Positions 34,175-43,258 are shown, counted from the first letter of the stretch. The stretch: DNA of 64,000 bases from Pseudomonas canadensis (GCF_000503215.1 NZ_AYTD01000013.1:248001-312000), one strand, 5' to 3'. A program made the numbers and translations. Notes: a model not told the origin generated them from the letters alone.

Positions 34175-34766
34175 GTTCATCTCCTTGCATCGATAGGGAA
34201 GTTATTCAGTTGCGCAACAGCAAGCTGAAAGTATGCAAACCGGTGAATGCCCAAAACGTCAGACAGTGAGCCTTCGAACTGCCGTCGGTTTGCATGGGTT
34301 CCATACTACTCACGATCAAAACGCCTTCGCTGTGAAAGCTTGTGAAACGTTTAGCAGAGACGGTGTGAAAGGTTTGGCTCAACCTGGCATTGAGAAAAAC
34401 TCATCCATTTTGAGCCACGGAACTTTAAGAAAAAATCCAAGACACGCTGCAGCCCCCGATTTACGTGGACTTGGCAACTGGAAGGAGATCGGACTGGAAC
34501 AATAAACCGCGATGTAGATGCCCTGCGCAGCAAGGCTTGGCATTTATTTTCGCGACCACTTCACATTTCTCGCTAATAGCCTTTTGCCCAACTTCCCAGA
34601 TATTTCAATTTGTAACAACAGCGACTTAATCATCGCGTTTGATAGCCCTTCCCCAGCAGCCTTATTGCTGGGTGACTAACTTTCCGCCGTGCCTGTTAGT
34701 GCAACTGCACTAATAACCAAAGGACTTGTTCACAGGCTGGCTATATATAAAACTTCCAGGTGATCT
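34175..34766. promoter_or_regulatory. divergent control region between the T3SS operon and its neighbour regulator
   Basis: About 590 bp, more AT-rich than its surroundings, with no convincing gene. It contains an inverted repeat ATGCAAACCG (34233-34242) / CGGTTTGCAT (34286-34295), three TGTGAAA copies at 34331, 34341 and 34364 (the first two exactly 10 bp apart, as in OmpR-family sites), and the palindrome at 34696. I looked for a HrpL box (GGAACC-N15/16-CCAC) on the minus strand and found only an unpartnered GGAACC at 34302. Confidence 0.5.
34696..34713. promoter_or_regulatory. 18-bp operator-like palindrome upstream of the wHTH regulator
   Basis: Perfect palindrome TTAGTGCA-AC-TGCACTAA, 53 bp before the regulator ATG. 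A -10-like TATATA follows at about 34742, so the site lies upstream of or across the -35 region. The binding protein is unknown. Confidence 0.55.
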
Positions 34767-35237
34767 ATGACCGACATGAATTATTTACCCACAACGCTCC
34801 TCGAAAACGACGGTTGCGCTGAGATTCACTTCGGCCCTTATCGACTGCTCCCCAAGCGCCATCAACTGCTCAAGCACGGACGACCGGTGAACCTCGGCAG
34901 CCGCGCCCTGACACTGCTGATTGCCCTCGCCTCGCGACCCGGCGAATTAATGAAAAAAACCGAACTGCTCGACATCGCCTGGCCGAAACTGGTGGTGGAG
35001 GAATGCAACCTGCGCACGCAGATCAAAACCCTGCGCCGTACCCTGGGTGAAGACGATGCGTTGTACATCGCCACGGTGCCGGGGCTGGGTTATCGCTTTG
35101 TCGCACCGACCTGGGTCGAGCGGGCACCGAAACCGGCTGTGAAAGAACCGGTGGTGCTAGGTGTGTATGGGTGTCGCCACTGCAGTGGTGCCGGGATGAT
35201 GCCGCTGTTTGCGCAGATGGGTATGCAAAACAGTTGA
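34767..35237 (+). CDS. OmpR-type winged-helix regulator next to the T3SS
   Basis: A 156-residue protein consisting of a Trans_reg_C winged helix (about residues 18-115: SRALTLLIALASRPGELMKK, CNLRTQIKTLRRTLGEDDAL, TVPGLGYRFVAPTW) and a short tail with CRHCSGAGMM. It has no receiver domain. The DNA-binding part is highly similar to the N-terminus of the 938-residue regulator at 14411, but the sensory ATPase/TPR part is absent. AGGTGA lies before the ATG. It diverges from the T3SS operon and is the obvious candidate for its local regulator (inference). The CxxC pair could bind metal or sense redox. Confidence 0.82.
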   Translation: MTDMNYLPTTLLENDGCAEIHFGPYRLLPKRHQLLKHGRPVNLGSRALTLLIALASRPGELMKKTELLDIAWPKLVVEECNLRTQIKTLRRTLGEDDALYIATVPGLGYRFVAPTWVERAPKPAVKEPVVLGVYGCRHCSGAGMMPLFAQMGMQNS

Positions 35238-35273
35238 TGGCCGCCTGCCGCGTAATCTAAAAAACCCACCACC

Positions 35274-35317
35274 CTGTAGAAGTCGGCTCCCTCGCCACAA
35301 CAAGCCGGCTTCTACAG
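35274..35317. repeat. REP-like inverted repeat / terminator
   Basis: Near-perfect arms CTGTAGAAGTCGGCT (35274-35288) and AGCCGGCTTCTACAG (35303-35317), followed by TTT. It lies between the convergent stops at 35237 and 35325. The CTGTAG/CTACAG arms resemble the palindrome at 48998. Confidence 0.78.
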
Positions 35318-35324
35318 TTTCGAT

Positions 35325-36188
35325 TTACGGCGTGATCGAACTCAGGTCCAGGTACCCATCCTTGATCGGCGGGCACCAGTAGTAACCACCGGTCAACGGT
35401 GTGCTGATGCGGTACAGGCCATCGACAATCCCATCTTCCAGCCCACTCATGCGGCGCAGTTGCGCTTCGAATGCATCGAAGGAGTGGCCGAACGCAAGGA
35501 ACATCAACCCGGCCTGGCCGTTCTCGGCCCAAGGCATGGACCGGCGCACCACGAAGGCTTCCGGGGTGAAGCTTTCCTGGGCGGTACGCTTGGTGTGAGC
35601 GGACTCGGGGGCGTCGTCGAGTTCTTCGTTGTCGCCATGGCGGCGGCCGATGATGTGGTCGCGTTCTTGCGCAGGCAAGGCCGCGAAGCCATCGAGGTCG
35701 TGCTGCCATTGCTGGATCGCGGCAAAGCTGGCGCCGCTGTCGGTCAGGGCCGCTTCAACCGCCGCGTCATCGTGGGGGTTTTCGGTGCCGTCTTCGTAGT
35801 CAGTGAGGTCGAAGCCGGTCTTGTAGCGGAAGCCTTCGGTCATCTGCACCAGGCGAAACGCCGGGGCCAGGGCCCTTTCGAAGGCGCGGCTGCGCAACAG
35901 CAATTCACCGCGATCCACGCCGTGCAGCCACACCCACAACGCCTGTTGGGTTGTCGGGTTGTGCGCGCCCGGCCCGCTGACCGTGGGGAATGTGCGCAGG
36001 CCTTCAATCCGGGCGCCCAATGCAGTTACCAGCGGCTCGCCAAAACCGACCACCGCCGCCGAATCGGTCAACTGCACCAGCGCATCCAACGCAGCGGGCA
36101 CGGCGGCCAGCGAATCCACGGCAAAAAACAGATGGCGTGCCTGCAATGGCACCGGTGCGGCAAGAATGCCCGGCTGGTACTGACTCAT
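35325..36188 (-). CDS. DyP-type heme peroxidase
   Basis: A 287-residue dye-decolorising peroxidase. The GxxDG signature is present as GFDLTDYEDGTENP (about residues 133-146), with the proximal-His and Arg region at DHIIGRRHGDNEEL, then LMFLAFGHSFDAFEAQL near the C-terminus. It oxidises dyes and phenolics with H2O2. There is no signal peptide and no encapsulin gene nearby, so it is probably cytosolic. The ATG at 36188 has AAGGAG at 6-bp spacing; a 23-codon longer reading is rejected. Confidence 0.93.
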   Translation of the reverse strand: MSQYQPGILAAPVPLQARHLFFAVDSLAAVPAALDALVQLTDSAAVVGFGEPLVTALGARIEGLRTFPTVSGPGAHNPTTQQALWVWLHGVDRGELLLRSRAFERALAPAFRLVQMTEGFRYKTGFDLTDYEDGTENPHDDAAVEAALTDSGASFAAIQQWQHDLDGFAALPAQERDHIIGRRHGDNEELDDAPESAHTKRTAQESFTPEAFVVRRSMPWAENGQAGLMFLAFGHSFDAFEAQLRRMSGLEDGIVDGLYRISTPLTGGYYWCPPIKDGYLDLSSITP

Positions 36189-36326
36189 GTGAACTCCTTC
36201 TGAAAAGCCGCGCAGTTTAACCTTCAGCCACAGCGCTGCGTACAAGAAAGCGCGCAAGCCTTGCCATAGAGCCTGTTGTTGGGTGACTCTCTAGTCATGT
36301 TTTGCAACTATTCCAGGGGTAGCGAC

Positions 36327-37943
36327 ATGACCACCAGTAACCTGCTCACCCAGCTGTTTCCCACCTCCGCCACCGAGATTCCCGAGCAATTCCAGCTAGG
36401 GGCGCCCATTGAACAGCGTGATTACCTGGTCGACGGCCAGTTGCAGGTGTGGAACGGCCCGTTGGCCAAGGTGCAAAGCCCGGTGCAGTTTGGCGACGAA
36501 CGTGTGCATATCGGCAGCACACCGCTGCTGGACGCCGACACCGCCCTCACCGCTCTGGATGCCGCCGTGCGTGCCTATGACCGTGGTCAGGGTGAATGGC
36601 CGACGATGCGCGTGGCCGAACGTATCCAGCACGTCGAAGCCTTTCTGCGGCGCATGCGTGAACAGCGCGACGCGGTGGTCAAGTTGCTGATGTGGGAGAT
36701 CGGCAAGAACCTCAAGGACTCGCAGAAAGAATTCGACCGCACCTGCGACTACATCACCGACACCATCAATGCCCTCAAGGAACTCGACCGCCGCTCCAGC
36801 CGCTTCGAGCTGGAACAGGACACGCTCGGCCAGATCCGTCGCGTGCCACTGGGCGTAGCGTTGTGCATGGGCCCCTATAACTACCCGCTGAACGAAACCT
36901 TCACCACGCTGATCCCAGCGTTGATCATGGGCAACACCGTGGTGTTCAAGCCGGCCAAGCTAGGCGTACTGCTGATCCGCCCTTTGCTGGAAGCGTTCCG
37001 CGACAGCTTCCCGGCCGGGGTGATCAATGTGATCTACGGCAGCGGCCGCGAAACCGTCAGCGCGCTGATGGCCAGCGGCAAGATCGATATCTTTGCGTTT
37101 ATCGGCACCAATAAAGCCGCCAGTGACTTGAAGAAACTGCATCCCAAGCCGCATCGCCTACGTGCCGCGCTGGGCCTGGACGCGAAAAATCCTGGCATCG
37201 TGCTGCCCGAAGTCGACCTGGATAATGCCGTCAGCGAAGCGGTCACCGGTTCCTTGTCGTTCAATGGCCAGCGCTGCACCGCGTTGAAAATCCTCTTCGT
37301 GCACGAAGACGTGGTCGACCGCTTCATCGAGAAATTCAACCAGAAGCTGGCCACGCTCAAACCCGGCATGCCGTGGGAAGACGGCGTGGCGCTGACGCCA
37401 TTGCCCGAAGCGGGCAAGGTGGATTACCTCAACGGCCTGGTGGCGGATGCCGCGCAGCACGGTGCCAAGGTAGTGAATGAGCATGGCGCTGAAAGCCGTG
37501 GATCGTTCTTCTATCCGGCGGTGCTGTACCCGGTGAACCCGCAGATGCGTGTGTACCACGAGGAGCAGTTCGGCCCGGTGGTGCCGATCGTGCCTTACCG
37601 CGACCTGGAGACCGTGATCGACTACGTGCTCGATTCCGATTTCGGCCAACAGTTGAGCATTTTCGGCACCAACGCCGTGCAAGTCGGGCGCCTGGTGGAC
37701 ACCTTCGCCAATCAGGTCGGCCGGATCAATATCAACGCCCAGTGCCAGCGCGGCCCGGACACGTTCCCGTTCAACGGGCGCAAGAACTCGGCCGAGGGCA
37801 CGCTGTCGGTGCATGACGCATTGCGCGTGTTTTCGATCCGCACGCTGGTGGCGACCAAGTTCCAGGAAAGCAACAAGGCGCTGGTCAGCGACATATTGCG
37901 CAACCGTGATTCAAGCTTCCTGACCACCGATTACATTTTCTAG
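36327..37943 (+). CDS. gapN: GapN-like NADP-dependent aldehyde dehydrogenase
   Basis: A 538-residue aldehyde-dehydrogenase superfamily protein of the type annotated as NADP-dependent glyceraldehyde-3-phosphate dehydrogenase in pseudomonads. The catalytic Cys is in SFNGQRCTALKILF (about residue 317), the cofactor region in YNYPLNETFTTLIPALIMGN and FKPAKLG. The block that is usually ELGGKNP reads GLDAKNP, so the general-base Glu at that place is missing. AGGGG precedes the ATG at 36327. The FUSC gene follows 14 bp downstream and is probably co-transcribed. Confidence 0.82.
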   Translation: MTTSNLLTQLFPTSATEIPEQFQLGAPIEQRDYLVDGQLQVWNGPLAKVQSPVQFGDERVHIGSTPLLDADTALTALDAAVRAYDRGQGEWPTMRVAERIQHVEAFLRRMREQRDAVVKLLMWEIGKNLKDSQKEFDRTCDYITDTINALKELDRRSSRFELEQDTLGQIRRVPLGVALCMGPYNYPLNETFTTLIPALIMGNTVVFKPAKLGVLLIRPLLEAFRDSFPAGVINVIYGSGRETVSALMASGKIDIFAFIGTNKAASDLKKLHPKPHRLRAALGLDAKNPGIVLPEVDLDNAVSEAVTGSLSFNGQRCTALKILFVHEDVVDRFIEKFNQKLATLKPGMPWEDGVALTPLPEAGKVDYLNGLVADAAQHGAKVVNEHGAESRGSFFYPAVLYPVNPQMRVYHEEQFGPVVPIVPYRDLETVIDYVLDSDFGQQLSIFGTNAVQVGRLVDTFANQVGRININAQCQRGPDTFPFNGRKNSAEGTLSVHDALRVFSIRTLVATKFQESNKALVSDILRNRDSSFLTTDYIF

Positions 37944-37957
37944 AGGACGATTCGTCG

Positions 37958-39028
37958 TTGATTAACCTGCATCTGCCTGTGTTTGCCCGGCGCCTGTTGC
38001 GCCCACTGCTCGACCCGTACCGCCGCTATCGCCATGCCAAGCTGATCCACGCCGTGCGCGTGTCCATCGGCTTGCTGGCGACGATCCTGCTGACCACCGG
38101 CATCAACCTGCCTCACGGTGAGTGGGCGTCGGTGACGATGCTGATCGTGATCGGCGGTTTGCAGCACCACGGCAATATCGGCAAGAAAGCCGTGGAGCGC
38201 GCCTATGGCACCTTGATCGGCGCCAGCGTCGGTTTGCTGCTGGTGCTGCAACAGGCATGGCTGGGCCAGCCGTTGCTGACCTATCTGCTGATGTCGGTGG
38301 TGTGCGGGTTCTTTTCCTATCACGCCATCGGCAAGGGCGGCTATATCGCGCTACTGTCGGCGATCACGGTGTTTATCGTCGCTGGGCATGGTGACAATCC
38401 GGTATCGGACGGATTGTGGCGCACCGTGGATATCCTGATCGGTATCGTGTTGGCGCTGGCCTTTTCCTTCGCCCTGCCGCTGTACGCCGTGTATTCGTGG
38501 CGTTACAACCTGGCCAGTGCATTGCGCGATTGCGCCGCTATTTATAGCCGGATCATCAATGGCCAGTCGGTGACGGATGATGAGCATCTCAAGCTGCTCA
38601 ATCGCTTGAATGCGTCGATGGTGCAACTGCGTTCGTTGATGCCGTCCGTGTCAAAGGAAGTGCGGATTTCCATGACGGAGCTGGACGCAATCCAACGGCA
38701 CCTGCGCCTGTGCATCAGTACCTTGGAGATTCTCGGCAATACCCGACCGGATCCGCGTGATGAGCAGGCGATGGCACGCATGCAGGTGATGTTGAAAGCC
38801 GAGCATCGGCAGATTCGGGTGCAGTTAGTGGGGATGGCGCGGGCGTTGAAGTCGGGGGTGACGGAGCGGTTGGAGCGCAGCGGACACGCAATTGGCAGTG
38901 AGCCTGCAATGAAAGCGCCGATCTACAGTGCTTTGGATGGCTATCGGTTGTTGACCGTACAGCTGGCGGCGAATGTGGATGCGATGCGTCAAAGACTGGC
39001 CAATAGTGCAGGTCGCTGGAAGATCTAA
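37958..39028 (+). CDS. FUSC-family inner-membrane protein
   Basis: A 356-residue protein with about six membrane helices in the first half (AVRVSIGLLATILLTTGINL, GEWASVTMLIVIGGLQHHGN, ERAYGTLIGASVGLLLVLQQ) and a cytoplasmic helical second half, as in the fusaric-acid-resistance/YccS aromatic-acid exporter family. It starts with TTG at 37958, with AGAGGA about 10 bp upstream and no good ATG near. The substrate is unknown. Confidence 0.82.
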   Translation: MINLHLPVFARRLLRPLLDPYRRYRHAKLIHAVRVSIGLLATILLTTGINLPHGEWASVTMLIVIGGLQHHGNIGKKAVERAYGTLIGASVGLLLVLQQAWLGQPLLTYLLMSVVCGFFSYHAIGKGGYIALLSAITVFIVAGHGDNPVSDGLWRTVDILIGIVLALAFSFALPLYAVYSWRYNLASALRDCAAIYSRIINGQSVTDDEHLKLLNRLNASMVQLRSLMPSVSKEVRISMTELDAIQRHLRLCISTLEILGNTRPDPRDEQAMARMQVMLKAEHRQIRVQLVGMARALKSGVTERLERSGHAIGSEPAMKAPIYSALDGYRLLTVQLAANVDAMRQRLANSAGRWKI

Positions 39029-39050
39029 GCCTCCTCACTCAACTGATCAT

Positions 39051-39084
39051 GAAAAGGCCGGTTTCTCTATACGATCCACCGGCC
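39051..39084 (-). terminator. terminator of the 1291-residue protein gene
   Basis: Stem GGCCGGT / ACCGGCC. Read on the minus strand it is followed by TTTTC and lies 18 bp after the stop at 39102. Confidence 0.7.
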
Positions 39085-39101
39085 AGCACTTCACGCTTGC
39101 A

Positions 39102-42100
39102 TTATCTCAACCCGATACCATTTAGGTGGCCGCCGAGCAACTTGTCGGCTTCCGTCCCTGTGCCACCGCCAGGAATATCCAGAAAGTAGTAATAATTGGT
39201 AAAGAGAAATGAATGGGAGAAGGTACCCGACCAGTACCACGCATACCCCATGGGCCACCTGGCTCCATAGGCTTGGTTGATGGCGCGTAGCTCATCAAGA
39301 CTGGGCATGCGTAGCCCTGCATTCGCCACTGCCGCACTGACATTCCTGAACGTGTTCCTGCCCACGCCATACACTTGCACCACGTTGCTGACATAAACGT
39401 CGTAACTGCGGGTCTGCACCGGCACCGACGAATCCCTGACGGTAATCCTCGCAGATCCATTGCCACGCACGGTCACCAGCCCGCCGCCATCCACCACGGC
39501 CATCGATGTATTGCTTGATGAGTAGTTGTAGGGCGCTGTACCGCCCGAAGCCTGGCGCCTGATCGAGTTTCCTGCGCCGAAGGCTGGCAATACACCGGGA
39601 GTTCCGGGAAGTAGGTAAGTCCGAGCACTCAAGGTGACCGCAGTCTGGTCGAAATTCAGCGGCGACGTCAGGCGAATGGTGTACTGAGTGGAAAGGAAAG
39701 GTAACGCATCACTGCGCTCCTCACTGCCGTCGAAGGTGACCGCCAGCGTGATCGTGACCACGCTGTTATTCGGCAGTCCCAATAACCAGGCGAGCGAGAG
39801 CAACTGGTCGCGCAGGCCATTGGCAGCCTGCGACGAGTTGATCGGATAGGCCGTTAACAGGTCCTGCGTGACAGCTCCAGGACTGGAAGCCGACATCCAC
39901 ACCCGCTGCCCGGGGTTACTCAAGCGCCATTTGGCAACTGCGATCCGGCCGTCACCGGTAAATGTGGGTGGATTGAGGCTCCCTCCATGGGCCACGCCAT
40001 TGATGAGGGCACGTGGCAGGTTGGCGGACGCAATCGTATCGAACGTGACTTTCTGCTCATCGGATGTACCCTCGCCACCTCGACCCAACTGTACGAAGTA
40101 CTGCAAATGAACAGTACTGTTCACACTCCTGGCGACCAAATCATTGGGCACGTTGAAGGTAACCGTGCCACCATCCAAACCATCCAGCGGCCCCAAATCA
40201 ATCGTCAAACCATTTTCAAAGGCCCAGTGAAGCGTTACCCGGTCCGTACCACCCACGTTCATGTTGGGGTAGCTCACCAGCACCTGGCACTTGTTTTCGA
40301 CTGTCAGTGGGTCAACCGACACTTCCGGCCCGCTGGCAGGCGTCGAGTCTTTGATCGACGGATGAGGAAATACGTTCGGTTGGTCCTGGACCACATGATG
40401 ACGAACGCCAAATAGCACAGCGTTGTCCTTCAGCGAACTGTGATCGAACGTCACCCAGAAGCTGATCGTCAGTGCAGACCAGTCTTGAAGGCGGCGCAGA
40501 CGACCCACTGGCGTATATGCTGATGGGCCAAATGTGACATCGTCGTCAACAACCGTGCGGGCGACAAACGTCGACTCCTCATAGGGGGCTCCCGTGTCGA
40601 GCCTGCCCGAATAGTGCAACCACATGTGTTGCCCCACTGCGGCGTATGGGTAGGGCGGCACACGAGTCATGTCCAGATCGTCCAACAACGTTTTCTGCAA
40701 CACGATGTCATCGCCAATGCTGTCGATCAGGGGCCCAGGCAAATGATGCAGCGAGAGTAAACGCACCACCAGTGTCGGTGACGGTGTAGCAAATCCATTG
40801 CGGATCACTTTAAAGGACACTTCGATATCACGGCCATCAGGATGGATGTTGTAGCCGATGGCTTCGACCGGGATGGTGAAGTCGATATGGTCTCCGGTCT
40901 GCCCTTCCTTGATTTCCGAATAGCTGCCTATTCCTGGTAGCCCCATCCAGTCAACCTGGACTTTGTCGGAGAGCTTGATGAACTTGTAACGCACCCGGAC
41001 CGTCGCACCATTCGGCCATGTATGCATCGGGTCGAGTTCATGGGTGTCGGGGTTGGCTTGCAGCACTTCGGGCATGAACAGTTCGCCCAATGCCGTGCCG
41101 ATTGTCACCACCGCCTCCTCGGAATACTCGAAGACACCATAGCGCTCAATCAGGAAGCTGGCAGTGAGCGTGCCGTCCAGATTGTCATCGAAGAGCTGTT
41201 TTGGAACATCCACCAAGAGTGGATTGCCCGTTACAAACAGCGGGTATTCATACTGCACTTCCCCACTGACGGAGCCCGTGTACTTAATGATGACCAGGTC
41301 GCCCTGTTTGAAATCCGCACGCAGCTCCAGCGTACCCACGCTGCCGACCAGCGCGGGGTCGACGTTGCCATTGATTGCATCCTGGAACACAGGTGCCTGC
41401 AGCGTTCGCGCTGGGCGTCCTACTTGTATCCAACGGCGGTCTGACTCACGTATCCCCAGTGCGCCAGTGACGATGTAGTGCACATTGGTGTCGCGCAAGC
41501 CTTCGAAACGCGCGTATTGGGCATTGAGAAAATCACGCGTGCGCACATGCGAGCCAGCCAGACGCGAAGACGAAACCAGTTCAGAGGTGTTGTCCAACTG
41601 AAACCCCTGAATTTGAACTGTCAAATTATCCCCAGGACTGCCCGACGGTTGGTAGTCCGGCATCTCCACGGTAATGAGCGGCAAATTCGGCTCGATGAAC
41701 GGTCCATGGGCTTGGCGAACCAGGGGCCTTGGCAATTCAAAACGCCGGCCGGCAACGGTAACCGTCGTATCCCTGGAGCGCAGATCATCTTCACCGTCTC
41801 TTTGCCTAACATAGGAAGCCGTCAGGGTGCTTTGAATAAGTGAGCGGACCAACTCGTTCCGGATAGGAAATTCGTAATACTTTGGAATCCTGTCAACCAG
41901 CAGCCGCAAGGATTCAGTCACATACTCACCTGTTGGAGTCGTGCCGTGCACGGTGAGCAACATAAAATCACCCACCCGAAAAAAAGCACTGTTACGCGGC
42001 ACCTCTACTTCAGCAGTGGCAGAAGCCTGACCTAGAGCATCTGCGTCCAGGACCCCGGTGATTACGTCCGCTTCGACGATCAACGGTTCCGGCGGCAACG

Positions 42101-42977
42101 ATAGGTCCAACTTGACTTCTACCGGTACCGGTTTGCACCACGGCTGCAGCTCACCCGAGCGGTTGCGCACCTCGTCATACAGATAAAACTGCACGACAAA
42201 ATGACCTGATCCGGCCGCCTTTATGAATTCACCATCGATCACAAACGTCAGGTCAGAACCCACTTGGTCAGCTGTGACAGGGGGTAGCTCAAAACGATGC
42301 TCGCCCCAGTAGAACATCACCAAGTCGTTAACCCGCATGTTCTCCCATGCCCGAATCGTTGCAGTAACCCCCCTGTCTGCGACGACAGCGTCAATAAATG
42401 TAACCGAAAGGGTCAGCATCAGTTTGGAGTGCCAATTTTCATGGGGACGTTCGTCGGCACCTCCCGGACGGGTTTCCTTTACAAATATAACTTGGGGCGG
42501 CGAGGTACTGAGGGTTGAGCTGCCAATACGCTCAACTTCGCCGTAGACATCGCCTACAAAGCCCAACGGCAGAATGCTACGAGGAATGTTTAGGTAGACT
42601 CTTTTATTAGTGATTTCGTCAGCCTTAACGGTGTCCTCCCCCAGCACCAGATCTCCCTGCTTGAACCGATAGATGTCACCCTCGGAAAATCCTGCCCAAC
42701 GCTCAAAGACAACATCCAGTCCCTCCTCAATATGACGGATGCCCACACCATAGGACGCGTTCTCTACCGGTATAACCTGCGCAGGGGAGGTATAGGGAGA
42801 GTCCAGATCCTCAATAATGGTAAACCCGGGGCGGGTGTCCGACGACTTCACCACGGGAGATGGTTTTTTTCGCGGAGCAGGCCTGCCAGTGCCTGACGCG
42901 GACAATTCAGAGGATGCGGAAGCCGGTGTCTCGGCGTCCTCGACTGAGGATTTGGGGGCCTTGGGTTTTGCAGACAT
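39102..42977 (-). CDS. large beta-sandwich repeat protein of unknown function
   Basis: A 1291-residue protein with a proline- and lysine-rich N-terminus (MSAKPKAPKSSVEDAETPAS), no Sec or Tat signal, then successive beta-rich units of about 110-150 residues carrying recurring phrases such as WPNGATVRVRYKF, FKQGDLVIIKY and VGQHMWLHYSG. This suggests repeated Ig-like or carbohydrate-binding folds. A Big-like domain follows near residue 1100 (SGGTAPYNYSSSNTSMAVVD). The last 90 residues (LRMPSLDELRAINQAYG, AWYWSGTFSHS) resemble Lcl/DUF1566 lectin-like ends. The family and role are not recognised; a surface, toxin-like or adhesin role is speculation. CGGAGA precedes the ATG. Confidence 0.78.
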   Translation of the reverse strand: MSAKPKAPKSSVEDAETPASASSELSASGTGRPAPRKKPSPVVKSSDTRPGFTIIEDLDSPYTSPAQVIPVENASYGVGIRHIEEGLDVVFERWAGFSEGDIYRFKQGDLVLGEDTVKADEITNKRVYLNIPRSILPLGFVGDVYGEVERIGSSTLSTSPPQVIFVKETRPGGADERPHENWHSKLMLTLSVTFIDAVVADRGVTATIRAWENMRVNDLVMFYWGEHRFELPPVTADQVGSDLTFVIDGEFIKAAGSGHFVVQFYLYDEVRNRSGELQPWCKPVPVEVKLDLSLPPEPLIVEADVITGVLDADALGQASATAEVEVPRNSAFFRVGDFMLLTVHGTTPTGEYVTESLRLLVDRIPKYYEFPIRNELVRSLIQSTLTASYVRQRDGEDDLRSRDTTVTVAGRRFELPRPLVRQAHGPFIEPNLPLITVEMPDYQPSGSPGDNLTVQIQGFQLDNTSELVSSSRLAGSHVRTRDFLNAQYARFEGLRDTNVHYIVTGALGIRESDRRWIQVGRPARTLQAPVFQDAINGNVDPALVGSVGTLELRADFKQGDLVIIKYTGSVSGEVQYEYPLFVTGNPLLVDVPKQLFDDNLDGTLTASFLIERYGVFEYSEEAVVTIGTALGELFMPEVLQANPDTHELDPMHTWPNGATVRVRYKFIKLSDKVQVDWMGLPGIGSYSEIKEGQTGDHIDFTIPVEAIGYNIHPDGRDIEVSFKVIRNGFATPSPTLVVRLLSLHHLPGPLIDSIGDDIVLQKTLLDDLDMTRVPPYPYAAVGQHMWLHYSGRLDTGAPYEESTFVARTVVDDDVTFGPSAYTPVGRLRRLQDWSALTISFWVTFDHSSLKDNAVLFGVRHHVVQDQPNVFPHPSIKDSTPASGPEVSVDPLTVENKCQVLVSYPNMNVGGTDRVTLHWAFENGLTIDLGPLDGLDGGTVTFNVPNDLVARSVNSTVHLQYFVQLGRGGEGTSDEQKVTFDTIASANLPRALINGVAHGGSLNPPTFTGDGRIAVAKWRLSNPGQRVWMSASSPGAVTQDLLTAYPINSSQAANGLRDQLLSLAWLLGLPNNSVVTITLAVTFDGSEERSDALPFLSTQYTIRLTSPLNFDQTAVTLSARTYLLPGTPGVLPAFGAGNSIRRQASGGTAPYNYSSSNTSMAVVDGGGLVTVRGNGSARITVRDSSVPVQTRSYDVYVSNVVQVYGVGRNTFRNVSAAVANAGLRMPSLDELRAINQAYGARWPMGYAWYWSGTFSHSFLFTNYYYFLDIPGGGTGTEADKLLGGHLNGIGLR

Positions 42978-43058
42978 GATTTTTCTCCGGGTTTAAGCCC
43001 GTGCAGGTCGTACACGAGTCAGGGGAAAATCACACGCCTGATCACTCAACGTGTCTAG

Positions 43059-43074
43059 CTGTCAAAGTTGACAG
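43059..43074. promoter_or_regulatory. lux-box-like palindrome upstream of the 1291-residue protein gene
   Basis: CTGTCAA-AG-TTGACAG, which fits CT-N12-AG, 81 bp upstream of the minus-strand start at 42977. A closely related palindrome stands 77 bp before the gene at 56500. Confidence 0.45.
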
Positions 43075-43215
43075 TAGCGAAGAGTGATCGTTTGAAGTAG
43101 TGGTTTGAATGCTTGAACTATCGCAATTTACACATCATTTCTTACATATTTTTCACGTTTTATTCACATCCTGGAACGTAGTGTGAAGCCTCATCCGTTA
43201 CAAATGTTGCACATC

Positions 43216-43244
43216 AAGCCCGCCGCCCCAGCGGGCTTTTTTTT
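43216..43244 (+). terminator. strong plus-strand terminator without an upstream plus-strand gene
   Basis: Stem AAGCCCGC / GCGGGCTT followed by T8 on the plus strand. The nearest annotated genes on both sides are minus-strand (starts 42977 and 44017; the tetR stop is at 43259). It may serve the tetR gene in reverse, or end an unannotated transcript in 43075-43215. Confidence 0.7.
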
Positions 43245-43258
43245 GCCTGGGATTTGAG

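Noticed and set aside
34297..34302. GGTTCC (GGAACC on the minus strand) as half of a HrpL box for the T3SS operon
   Set aside because: No CCAC element at 15-16 bp spacing downstream.
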